DNA of 51,175 nt from Zygnema cylindricum. Lineage: Eukaryota; Streptophyta; Zygnematophyceae; Zygnematales; Zygnemataceae. Below the pieces are notes generated by a model, which was not told where the DNA came from, did not search any database, and was given only the letters and a program-made list of their open reading frames with translations. Shown piece by piece: positions 42,428 to 51,175 of this stretch. The position numbers and the translations under genes are program-made. Within the stretch, counting starts at the first letter, position 1. Each line of letters opens with the position of its first letter. Where the stretch lies: positions 1-51,175 of the forward strand of contig JBBHKE010001069.1 in assembly GCA_037447655.1 (NCBI GenBank), read 5' to 3'.

Positions 42428-43125
42428 GGGTGGACTTCCATTAGGCGTCCCAGTAATTGTACGAAAATTGTACTGAAGGGCGTGCCTTCCATTAGGTCGC
42501 GTCTGTAAACCTGCGTGGCTCATTCTGGTTGGTAACACGTAGGTTAATATTCGATGCTTAAAATCTTGAAAGAATCTTCGATGGCAATGTCAGAATGCAA
42601 TATCTGTACGAGCGGAGGAAGTATCTGTAACAGCAGGGATAAAATATGTACCAACGGATGTAATTAATGACTCGTACAGAGGGCATTAAATGTACTACCC
42701 AAAATTTCAAAACGCAACGACGAAAAGGCGGCGACAAACTTTGATGGTGGGAGCGTGACGGGATAATTTCGGCAGATTCGCAGCCACCCTAACGGAAGGC
42801 AAATGGCCCTTGCGACACGTACGCACATACGCGCGCGCTCATCGTGAATTATTTTTACCATTTCCACGCGGCCTATTTTTACACGTTCTGTATTCGAGAA
42901 CTGTCCTCACTGTGCACGGTCTTAGAAAAATGTAGGGTTGGTGACGTGGCGTAACGGATAAAAAGTGTAAATGAATCCGACGGTCCTAATTTACGCATAC
43001 AACCTTGCACAATTTTCTGTAATGTTGTTTTCGTTGAAAAAATAAAAAAAATCTGTACGAATTTGTACAAAACGGTACAGCCTTCATTAAAAAAACACCA
43101 CTTTTTCGCTAATGGAAGTCCACCC
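42428..43125. mobile_element. Tourist-like MITE 2 (698 bp, TAA TSD)
   Basis: TIR GGGTGGACTTCCATTAG at both ends with TAA duplications (42425-42427 and 43126-43128). It is clearly related to the element at 40195 in TIR pattern and interior but diverged from it. Small frames inside (42664-42867, 42879-43070) have no recognisable motif. Confidence 0.9.
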
Positions 43126-43317
43126 TAAGTAAGGGTTTGTTTCTGTAGTTTTCCTTTACAACTTTGCGCCATATTACCTAAGTTGCAACCGTAAGAAGAA
43201 AGAGTAAATTTGTAGAGTACAATTTGCGTCATCCTCTAACTTAAGATGTACAAAAATTTGTCGTCTTGTGTAAATTAGAGTAAAATATTTTTTATCGAAA
43301 TTTTGAAAAACTGAAAT

Positions 43318-43371
43318 TAGCGTTAATAACCCCAATTATTGTTTAACACATAACAATTGGCCGTGTGCTGT
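43318..43371. mobile_element. MITE-2 right-end fragment
   Basis: TTAGCGTTAATAACC and ACATAACAATTGGCCGTG resemble a MITE-2 right end next to copy h. No matching left end was identified. Confidence 0.4.
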
Positions 43372-43372
43372 A

Positions 43373-43587
43373 CACTGTGTATTGCTATTAATGTTAATAT
43401 TTTTTTCGCACTTTAAACATCCTTCCTCCGTACACAATTGTGAGATTGTGGATCTCACAATTACGATTGAAAGTTAAGATTGTTAGCTTCCGATTGGCGG
43501 TCTACATCTGAAAATTAGACAATTGTGTACGGAGAAAAGATGTGTTAAGTGGTAAAAAAACATTATCGCTAGTTGCAATTCACGGTG
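43373..43587. mobile_element. MITE-2 copy h (215 bp)
   Basis: CACTGTGTATTGCTATTAA at the left and GCAATTCACGGTG at the right, TA-flanked (43371-43372, 43588-43589). The interior is a large palindrome: CCGTACACAATTGTGAG pairs with ACAATTGTGTACGG. Same subfamily as copies a and d. Confidence 0.85.
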
Positions 43588-43589
43588 TA

Positions 43590-44545
43590 CTGTACTATAA
43601 TTTCGTGAGGTCGAAACTGTTTCCATTTCTTTTGGGAATTTGAGGGAGTTTGGAGTTGTTGTAGCTTACAAGTCAGAGGTCGCATTCATGTACATGAATC
43701 CTTACGTGACCAGTACCCGCCTGCCCACATCGAATCCGGAACGAGCTCGAGTGCCAAATTTTGGGGCCGACCAGATTCGGTAAGGTGAATATAATATAAA
43801 AAAAACAAATTATATTACGGTCGGGTAAGCAAAAAACGAAAAATGTTTAAGGTTTTGTAGATACATTCCACTACAATACTCTACATTATAGTATTGTCCA
43901 TACTATACAATATTATTTTGCTTTGTACTCTCAGTATTGTGGAGCTAAGTCCTAAACTATATACTCACAGTGATTATCTACTGGTCATACTAATTCGGGT
44001 AACCATACTACAAGATTATCCTGACTTACGACAAAGTATCCAGTCTGTATTTTTTTTGTACCTTGTGTACCTCCAAAACCTAATTATTATTTTCAAAGAC
44101 CAAATTAATGAAACACTAATTTTTATTACGCTAAACTACAAAACAATATTTTCCAAATATTCTCAGATAGCGAACCGTACATAAAACGTTCCAGGTGCTT
44201 AGTCAGCGATAGTCGTTAAAGTACAACCGATTGTAGAAGTGTAGTACGAAGCACCTGAGTGCTTCGTCACTTGCGGTCCCACGTGAATCACGCTTGTGGT
44301 CCCAAGTGAATCGCGTCTGTTGGCGCATATGTAATCAACGATCATAACGTCGAACCGTACCATATATTTTTGAAATAACCGGTTTAGATTCTGTTCGTCC
44401 GATCTGGTGAATCTAATCGTTTCCTACGTGACGCGTGTAACTGAATGTCGGTGCAACTATGTAAAACCTGTATATGTTTCTCTTGGCAACTCGTGTCCCT
44501 GAAAAAGTACAACACACTCTATTTGTAATTTTGCTACTATGACAC
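43590..44545. other. Spacer, no gene seen
   Basis: Non-coding. It contains an 8-bp perfect hairpin CGAAGCAC-CTGA-GTGCTTCG (44247-44266) and two adjacent imperfect copies of a GGTCCCACGTGAATC unit. The frame at 43894-44184 has no recognisable motif. Confidence 0.5.
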
Positions 44546-44549
44546 CAAT

Positions 44550-46210
44550 TAAGGTAAGTATTGGAGCTGATAACTTAGAAAATATTCTAAGTTACTTTAG
44601 TCTCCTCTCACAGCCCTATCTAAAGATTTTCAATTTTCAACAATATTCTCCCCCATTATCACTTCTTATTCTCTTAATAGGGGTTACGTGCAATTTCTCA
44701 CTCCATACTTTATATTCTTTGTAGTAAGTTGGTGTTTCAGACTTTGTTTTTGGAAAGTTGACTTTAGATTATCTGGACCAGTCATCAGTGATTGTCAACA
44801 TAAACCTCTTCCCTCCGACCGAAGGTACTTTTGCCGGTCCCTCGGTATCTTTGTGGACCAGATCTAGTACTTTCTCACCTCAATATGTAGCAGTTTTGGG
44901 GAAGGGTAGTCTGTGAGCCTTACCTTGAGCACAAACATACAATCATCCATCATTTGATTATCCTCAAATTGAATGTCGTCTACTACCAAAATTCTTTATT
45001 CCCCTCGGCCTATCAAAATGCACATGTCGCGACCTCTTATGACACATCATCAAGTTTGGGACACCAACATAATAAGCACTCTTCTTTTCATTCCTCAGGT
45101 TAAGCCTAAACATTCCTTGGCAACCCATTTTTGCTGTGAAGTAGACTTCATCCCCATACTTAGCTGTGAAGACTCATTTTCTAGTGAAGGTATCAAAATC
45201 ATTATCATCTAACACAAAGGTAGAGACAAGATTTTTACTCAGCTGAGGAATGTAGAGTACATCTGAGAAAGTGAGTATAGAAGTCTTACCTTTCACTGTG
45301 ACTTTCAGATCTACCAAACCCACTAGATCTGTAGTAACTACTCTCCCATCCCCATATAATATCTCTACAATAGGGATCTTTCTTAGTTTGGTAAATAGGT
45401 GCCTATCATGACACATATGCAGGGATGCACTTGAATCGATGATCCATCCTTCCTGTGGAGCTTCCCGAATGGCTCAAAGAGCAAACTTCTATTTTCGAGG
45501 GATCTCCCTCTCCTCCAAATTCTCGTCAAAAAAGAGCTCCCCATCCTTCTCCTCAGAGGCCTCGTCCTGCTCAGTATCCCCTCACCGGTCCGTTCTGGCA
45601 CCTAGAGCTTGAATGCTCTTTCCTCCTCTCCGAATCTCAATAGTGTTCTCCTCCACAAGTATCATCCAAACCACTATGTTCCACTTCTAAGAATTGTCAT
45701 CCATTTCTTGCACTCGGTACACTATGTTCTCATATTCATCTGGTAACTTCATGATGAGAGTGTTAAATTTCATCTTTAATGTACCTGTCCACCCAGCACT
45801 TTCCATCTCCATATACAAACAAGAGAGGTTATTACAGTAATCCAACATTTTTCCCCCTTAGTAAGTGTAATCACCTAGCCTTTGCTTGGCCAACTGGAGC
45901 TCTTGAATAGTACCAACTCTATAGGTTCCACTAAAGTCACTCACAACTTCCGGCCTAGAGAATATGAAGATGAGTGGCTCCCAAAGCTTGAGTGAGGTGC
46001 CTCAGAATGAAATGCGTTGCAGTCATTTTTTTGTATTCCCACGTTATAATAGCAATTTACTCGGTCTTCACGTCGACCGCTCCCTGTGCTGTGGCGACAG
46101 GAGTTAGAGGTGTCTCCTTCCCTTTCCCCTTTTCAAACACACTATTGGCCTCGTCATCTGCCTCCTCTGTTGGGGCAGTTCCTATTGTAGAAAACCTCAT
46201 TCAACTAAAC
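44550..46210 (-). pseudogene. Copia-2: decayed gag to integrase
   Basis: Same family as copia-1. Reading the minus strand down from 46210: a gag N-terminal region with EEADDEANSVFEKGKGKE, a capsid region aligning with 25452-25763 (about 45700-45850), and a protease-adjacent block CHDRHLFTKLRKIP and TSILTFSDVLYIPQLSKNLV (45174-45416). GAG-pre-integrase follows (to about 44900), then integrase up to about 44550. Stops and indels are frequent, so it is older than copia-1. Neither RT nor LTRs are attached. Its right edge is the LTR-B at 46213. Confidence 0.8.
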
Positions 46211-46212
46211 CT

Positions 46213-47332
46213 TGGTGAGATTCCCTGAGATGGACGTTCTACTTGTCCACTTACAATACCTCAGTATCGTTTTTCACACAAAGCCCCTACCATCATGGCT
46301 TTCCAATAAATGAACCCAAATCCATTGAAGATGGGTACCCTAGAGGGTGGGCCCATAACTTGCAATTATGTGTCCCCTATTGGACTATACAATTCAGGAA
46401 GCCTCTGAACCCTTCTTCAACTAAGACCGTTGCTACCTAAGCAGGCAAATAAACAATCTGACGGCGCCCCTGTCAGGACTCCCCTGAGTCCGCAACAAGA
46501 AGAATCACTGAAAATGCCCAACCAGGCGATTAATTATGAAGTGGCAAAGATGCCAATCTTTATACAAGCTCATTGGGAGAAAGGCGGTTATCTCCTCAAT
46601 CCTGTAAGTCCTAAACCCATTTCACTACCCCTATTTTCTTATTTTGAACCAATCAAAAAACTGTACAGTACAAAAAAGTACTATGGTCGATGTCCTTTTT
46701 GTACGGCCTGTGTACGACAAGGCCATGGAGCAGACGTCTCTCTCCTTTAGACTTGTTCCCATGCTTCCCGTGATTTCCGATTTCCAATTCTATCGTGCCA
46801 CGTGGCGCCAGGTCATGTCACGCCCGAAAACCGCCAAAGCGGCCATTCCGTGGTCTCGGCAATGATGCGTATCGTCGAATCTAAACTGGCTTTCAATATT
46901 AGTCGTTAAAACAAATGTCTTGTATATTCCTTTTGTGCGGGTCTTTATTCGCACTATATTACACCGAGTGTATATGCTTATTATCTCTAATTCCATTAAT
47001 CGGATTAAGGTCCTTTAGCAATGTTAAAATAGCAATCAAACCCTATATAGTCAAACGAACTTCTACGACAGACAGGTTAGAGCTGACGGCTACGCGTAGC
47101 TCTGCCGGTTGAAGGTTTGAGTCCTGCTAGACTCAACCTTTTTGTTAAGGGTGACTTATGTCACTCTACAGTCCTGTCTGTGTAGCTAAGGCACCCATGG
47201 CTCCACCATTCTCTCTCACCTTCGGTGATTACAACAAGTATGGGGGTTAGAGAGAGAAGGTGGAGACAGACTGCCTGCGCTTTTACTTAACATATTCAGA
47301 CCTAGAAAATATCCTCTAAATCTATTAATTTC
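46213..47332. mobile_element. LTR-B copy 5 (about 1.12 kb)
   Basis: It ends TTTCAACA at 47332. The left end near 46213 (TGAGATTCCCTGAG) is diverged. Its stem-loop at 47201-47265 has CTCCACC/GGTGGAG in place of CTCTAAC/GTTAGAG. Its small hairpins show GCC..GGC in place of GCT..AGC and TGGCA..TGCCA in place of GGTCA..TGACC. No clear TSD. It sits between copia-2 and copia-3. Confidence 0.75.
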
Positions 47333-47334
47333 AA

Positions 47335-47770
47335 CAACGCTCAGGAGCGAATCGCCCATTCTTTTTTCCGGTTTTGTCTTTTCATTAAGTGAATTAATAG
47401 ATAAATTTAAACATGCAAAAATTTGAGTACTTGATGCTTCTTCTTCCTCATAATCAACATTTCGATTTCCCATGCAATTTTCATGGCCTCCAATCGGCCA
47501 CGTTGTCGACCACCTCCACGGCCACCATGACATCCTCTACCTCGGCGTTTCAATTGGCCACCACCACGGCCACCATCAGAACTTCCACGACCGCCATTAG
47601 CTCCTCCCTTTTCACCTCCTCCCTTGGATACGGATTTTGCATAACATTAGGACTCACATGCACCCACAATAATATTGTCGTTCCTTCTCGGGACATGATG
47701 CCGCCAAATGTTCGAGCTTGTTGCATTGGAAGAATGCAACAGAGTTCAGATCGGGGGTGTGTCATGCCGC
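47335..47770 (-). pseudogene. Copia-3 nucleocapsid (zinc knuckle and Gly/Arg region)
   Basis: The minus strand gives FQCNKLEHLAASCPEK, a decayed CCHC knuckle, followed by Gly/Arg-rich GGANGGRGSSDGGRGGG and RGRGCHGGRGGG repeats. It is the continuation of the gag at 49212-50306, from which it is separated by the solo LTR at 47759-49224. It is cut at its downstream side by LTR-B copy 5. Confidence 0.65.
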
Positions 47771-49224
47771 ATGGCGTCGGTTGCATACGCGTACGATATC
47801 ATGCCCGCACGCGCGATATTTGGCGTGCGCGCAGGATATAATGCACGCACGTGCGGTATTTTGCACGCACGTGCAGTATTTCTCACGCACGCGCAGTATT
47901 TCTCACGTACGCGCGGTATTTTGTATGCATGCGCAGTTTAAGGCACGTGCGCGCGGTTTTATGCATGCACGCGCGGTTTTATACATGTACGCACGATTTT
48001 GGCACGCGTGCATAATTTGCGTTCGCACGTGCGAGTTTTCGTCAGTTTATTTGTTTATGATGTGAACGCGATTTGCGTTCACATACCATTACATACGTAC
48101 TAATTCCGTGCGATATGTTTCATTTCGTGCGCAAGTACTCGATTTTCAAAGTTGGACACGAAATATCGTTTGGGCAACGTGACGCGATTTGAAGTATTTC
48201 GTGCTAGACCTTTTATTCGTGCGATATGGTTCGTTTCGTGCGGTATGCTTCGATTCGTGCGTATGCACGCGATTTCGAAGTATGTGCGGGAGTATCGTTT
48301 GGAGGCGTATCGTGATTTCCGAGCGACGCTTCGATACATATATTTATTTAAGTCGCAAACCCATGTAGGTTCGCGCATACATTGAGTTAGGGAGGGTATT
48401 TACCCTTGGACGGTGGATTTTGTCAGGCTTACGGCAGACGATGTTGGCCGCCTATTGGCCAACATCTAAAGTAGTTTCATGCATGTGAAGTAGACTAGAC
48501 GTAGGCTAATTTTGCTTAGGCCTAGCGTAGCTCTTACTTAGCCTAATTATCATACTTAGAGAATTTAGCTTTTGGACAAGAATTTTCTCTTGGCAGCGGA
48601 TCTTTTCTCTTGCTCTCTCTCTCACCGATTGCCCACGTGTCTTTTTTCTCCTTGCTAGCTAGCTGTAGAGGCTAGATAGGTTAAGAATATTTCCCCTTTT
48701 ATTTCTGCCCACGTTTTTAATCCACACGGCCTAAGGCCACGTCCGGAAGGTTTCCCTCCAAACTTGGTCATTTGGTGGAGTGTGGAATTGGAGATCGTGG
48801 GGGAGCACATCTGGACCTTGCTGCGCCTTCCTCGGGCAGCTTGACGGTTTGGTTGTGTGTTTGTGTCTTGTTGGTATTTCGGTTGGCTTGAAAGGAGTGT
48901 ATTTTTGATCGGAATTGGATTTTCCCTTTTTCCGGTTGGAATATTTCTTACTTTGCTGTCGTAATGGGATAACTCTTGTAGGGAATGTGATAAAGACCAG
49001 AGAGCCTAGTAGCTACCTCCTAGCTAAGCATAAATTATTGGGTTCACTTCACTCTAGGGGAGTATTCTTTCCCTTCTTTCTTGGGTCATTTTCACCTTTG
49101 TTCCTTCTCATGGTGTATATATTTTATTGACTTTTCATATTTATTTCCGTTGTTGTATATGTTTGTGAGCATGACTTTGCTGGTTGTGATGCATGTTTGC
49201 TTGCTTGCCTCTCATGCACGACAG
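47759..49224. mobile_element. Solo LTR of another family (about 1.46 kb)
   Basis: The ends are TGTCATGC and GCACGACA, an 8-bp imperfect inverted pair of TG..CA type, with GGGTG on the left and GGTGG on the right as a likely eroded 5-bp duplication. It splits copia-3 gag between capsid and zinc knuckle. The TGTCATGCC start resembles Ty3/gypsy LTRs. It contains the period-20 repeat at 47790-48030. The frame at 48915-49374 has no recognisable domain. Confidence 0.65.
47790..48030 (+). repeat. Period-20 tandem repeat of alternating purine-pyrimidine blocks
   Basis: About twelve imperfect 20-bp units, each a GCACGCGCG-type alternating purine-pyrimidine core followed by a short AT block such as GTATTTCTCA. 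It generates Arg/His/Ala frames that are artefacts. The GC cores are candidate Z-DNA-forming segments spaced about two helical turns apart. Confidence 0.85.
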
Positions 49225-50306
49225 GTGGCAAAAAATTGCTTCAAATATCCTCCTTTTGCTTGTCCCCTTCCTCTACCTCTCGGGCCTCCACCCCTTCCTC
49301 CCCCTCTTCCGCCACCACGCAAAGAAAATAGATCGATGGAATTAGGAATAGTGGCGTTCAGAGTATCGAAATAAGGAGTACTCTGAGAAGGGTTCACTCG
49401 GTTAACTTCATTGTCTTTTAAATAAGAGATTATAAATTCATAAGTTAATTTGTTTTTTGCTTTCAAAATTTCCTTGAGGTTAACAAGTTTATCCGGCAAG
49501 GCATTTAGAAAGTCGGTAACTTTTTCCACCTCAATGATAATCCGTCTGGTGGTTGGAAGTCGCTCCACTATAATATTAAACATTTTTTAAGCATCTCCAA
49601 TTGATACATTCGGATGACATTAAAATTAAGAAATTTGGTATATGGATCTTGGCCGCGATTTTGATTTCCTTTTTCGAACTCATTCTCGATAACCCACCAA
49701 CATTCATAAGCAGAGTCGTACGTTAGAAAATAATCGTGAACTGCTGCCGTACAAGTTTGCATTAGATATTTCTTCGTTTCCACTTATTTCACGCCTTTCG
49801 ATCAGAAATTGGCATAGTCTCCTCTCCTGTGAATATCTTCCAAAGTTGCCGAAGGACAACATGTCCTTTGATGTATCTCTTTCACGTATATGTATTTGTT
49901 CCATTGAAGAGAACAACCTTGCCAGGCATCTGCATGATTTTCTCATCTTCCTAGTCACTGTCATCCTCCAAATCAGATCCATTTATGCCTCAAATTTTCC
50001 CTTTCGAATTCTTTCTCTCCTCTCTTCATCAGTTTCAGAGTAATCATTATCATTGCCAATTCCCAGCCTGCCCCCATGAGGGGCAGCTAAGAGCACAGAT
50101 TGGAGAACTCTAGTCAACAAAGTCTAAAACCTCTCCTCCATCAAAGACACTCCTGAGCCTCCTTCTACCTCTACCTCCTACGAATCTATGGGGAAGGTCT
50201 CTTCTTCTTCTTCTTCTTCGTCAAATTGAGAAGCGCTAAAGCCACTGTGACTGGATCCTAGAGTCTCAGCCTGCGGAGTTGCAGGCTTTTTCTTCTTTCC
50301 TCCCAT
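49212..50306 (-). pseudogene. Copia-3 gag (capsid)
   Basis: It starts at ATG 50306 (MGGKKKKPATPQAET), with an acidic Glu run from a GAA/GAG microsatellite (about 50200). The capsid continues as KVVLFNGTNTYT (about 49900), TAAVHDYFLTYDSAYECWWVI (49568-49783) and TDFLNALPDKLVNLKEILKAK (49212-49583). The Gly/Arg block GGGRGGGRGGGPRGRGRGQ follows before the inserted solo LTR. Several stops (near 50180, 50150, 49790) break it. UBN2-type gag, family different from copia-1. Confidence 0.8.
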
Positions 50307-50373
50307 GGCAACAACACTCGCCACAGCTGACGTTAACTTGTTTCAAAATGACTACTACTGGGAGCTTCTACTT

Positions 50374-50385
50374 GCTCCGATATCA
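50374..50385 (-). other. Copia-3 primer-binding site
   Basis: The minus strand reads TGATATCGGAGC just inside the LTR, close to the initiator-Met complement used by copia-1 (TGGTATCGGAGC). It fixes minus-strand orientation. Confidence 0.7.
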
Positions 50386-50387
50386 CT

Positions 50388-50940
50388 TGTTATAAAGAGG
50401 ATCATCACTCATGCATCTTCAGCGGAAGCATAGAGAAAATGTTCAGATTCAATAACAATTTTGAGAATCACAGATAAGAAAGAAAATCGACCGAATAGAA
50501 AATATATTCAATCGAACTTTTACATCTTCTCCTTCTCTTACACTTTCCCTTTTTTATTATATAAAATTGTACTAAACTCCTCCTTAAATACTCTCCCTCA
50601 AAACAAAAAGCTACCTGAAATCTACTCTGAAATTTCACTAAGTAAGAAAAGACAAATGCGCCGCAGTCAACAAATAAAACGTGAGTCGTACAATACAACA
50701 CAATTTACGCCACGCCTAACAAAACACAGTGTCACCGAAACCGTAACCGTCAATCAGTTTGCGTGACGATTGTGACGCACGAAAAACTGTAGGACCGTAT
50801 ACGACCAAAAGTACAGTAGCAGTACAGTACAGAGACGAAACATAAACTGACTCCAAAACTTCTAAATTGAACAGTTACATAACTAAACAATTACTGCAAC
50901 AGAATGTAACTGGACTTAGATTTACACATTGATATCCTAA
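50388..50940 (-). mobile_element. 5' LTR of copia-3 (553 bp visible)
   Basis: It begins TGTTATAAAGAGG on the plus strand, shares CTTCAGCGGAAGC with the copia-1 LTR, and ends ATATCCTAA at the junction with MITE-1 copy d, close to the usual CCTAACA end. The frame at 50461-50766 is not a gene. Confidence 0.7.
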
Positions 50941-51175
50941 CCATAGTTCAAAAGTAGGTGAAAGTAGGCCGATACAATATGCCTATTGTATGCAAAACAT
51001 ACAATATGACCTTAAGACCCATATTGAATTCGGACCTATTCGGACCAATTAAAGCATTCGGACCAAAAATTGGACCAATTAAAACATTCGGACCAAAAAA
51101 TTTTATTTACACCGTCAGATTCGGACGATCGGACGGTCCCTGATGAAAGTAGTGATCTAAGAAGATCACATGAAA
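50941..51175. mobile_element. MITE-1 copy d (cut by the window end)
   Basis: The left TIR CCATAGTTCAAAAGTAGG and the first about 75 bases match the other copies. The middle is replaced by CGGACCAATTAAA-type repeats (about 51028-51100), then the family sequence resumes at CACCGTCAGATTCGGACG. The right end lies beyond the window. Confidence 0.85.

Noticed and set aside
47708-48385. His/Arg/Ala-rich frames that look like a basic protein
   Set aside because: They follow the period-20 repeat within a solo LTR.

Overview
This is nuclear DNA of a plant, most likely a land plant. The evidence is a spliced R2R3-type MYB gene, Ty1/copia elements primed by initiator-Met tRNA, a Ty3/gypsy chromovirus, many TIR-bearing MITEs and a fragment of plastid atpI. 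The taxonomic group cannot be fixed from the sequence. The window is about 95% transposon-derived, AT-rich and low in genes. Only one gene looks intact: a four-exon R2R3-MYB at 36.8-39.3 kb, which I assembled by hand from splice sites, all in phase 0. There is one run of 10 N at 31008-31017.

Layout. 0-2.6 kb: mostly anonymous, with a decayed exon of a BOR-type borate/anion transporter. 3.2-5.5 kb: two PIF/Harbinger transposase pseudogenes, head to head. 6.0-7.1 kb: degenerate AT-rich tandem repeat. 7.8-9.1 kb: two MITEs. 9.1-12.5 kb: a non-coding repeat region (copy A) carrying a plastid atpI fragment and a MITE. 12.5-27.7 kb: a nest of LTR elements. A copia element on the minus strand (LTRs 12545-12877 and 26990-27721) holds a chromovirus (about 12.88-20.76 kb), which is itself split by solo LTRs of a third family, here called LTR-B. 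27.7-31.0 kb: a TA-flanked element (C1), then truncated MYB copy 1. 31.0-33.0 kb: gap, inverted copy of the MYB upstream region, element C2. 33.0-35.07 kb: copy B, paralogous to copy A. 35.23-39.34 kb: upstream region and complete MYB copy 2. 39.9-43.6 kb: MITE cluster. 44.5-51.2 kb: two decayed minus-strand copia elements, interrupted by a fifth LTR-B and by another solo LTR, with a MITE at the window edge.

Main history inferred. A segment [non-coding repeat + MYB upstream + MYB] was tandemly duplicated. The first copy was then opened by about 15 kb of nested retrotransposons and lost, or has unassembled, MYB exons 3-4. The second copy kept the gene. Because the copies are paralogous, they supply empty sites that define target-site duplications for two MITE families: TTTGTA-like 6 bp for MITE-1 and TA for MITE-2.

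The most unusual signal is in LTR-B (five copies, 1.05-1.2 kb). Each copy carries a 65-nt stem-loop plus an array of small hairpins whose stems show compensatory base changes between copies. This suggests a conserved structured RNA in the element.
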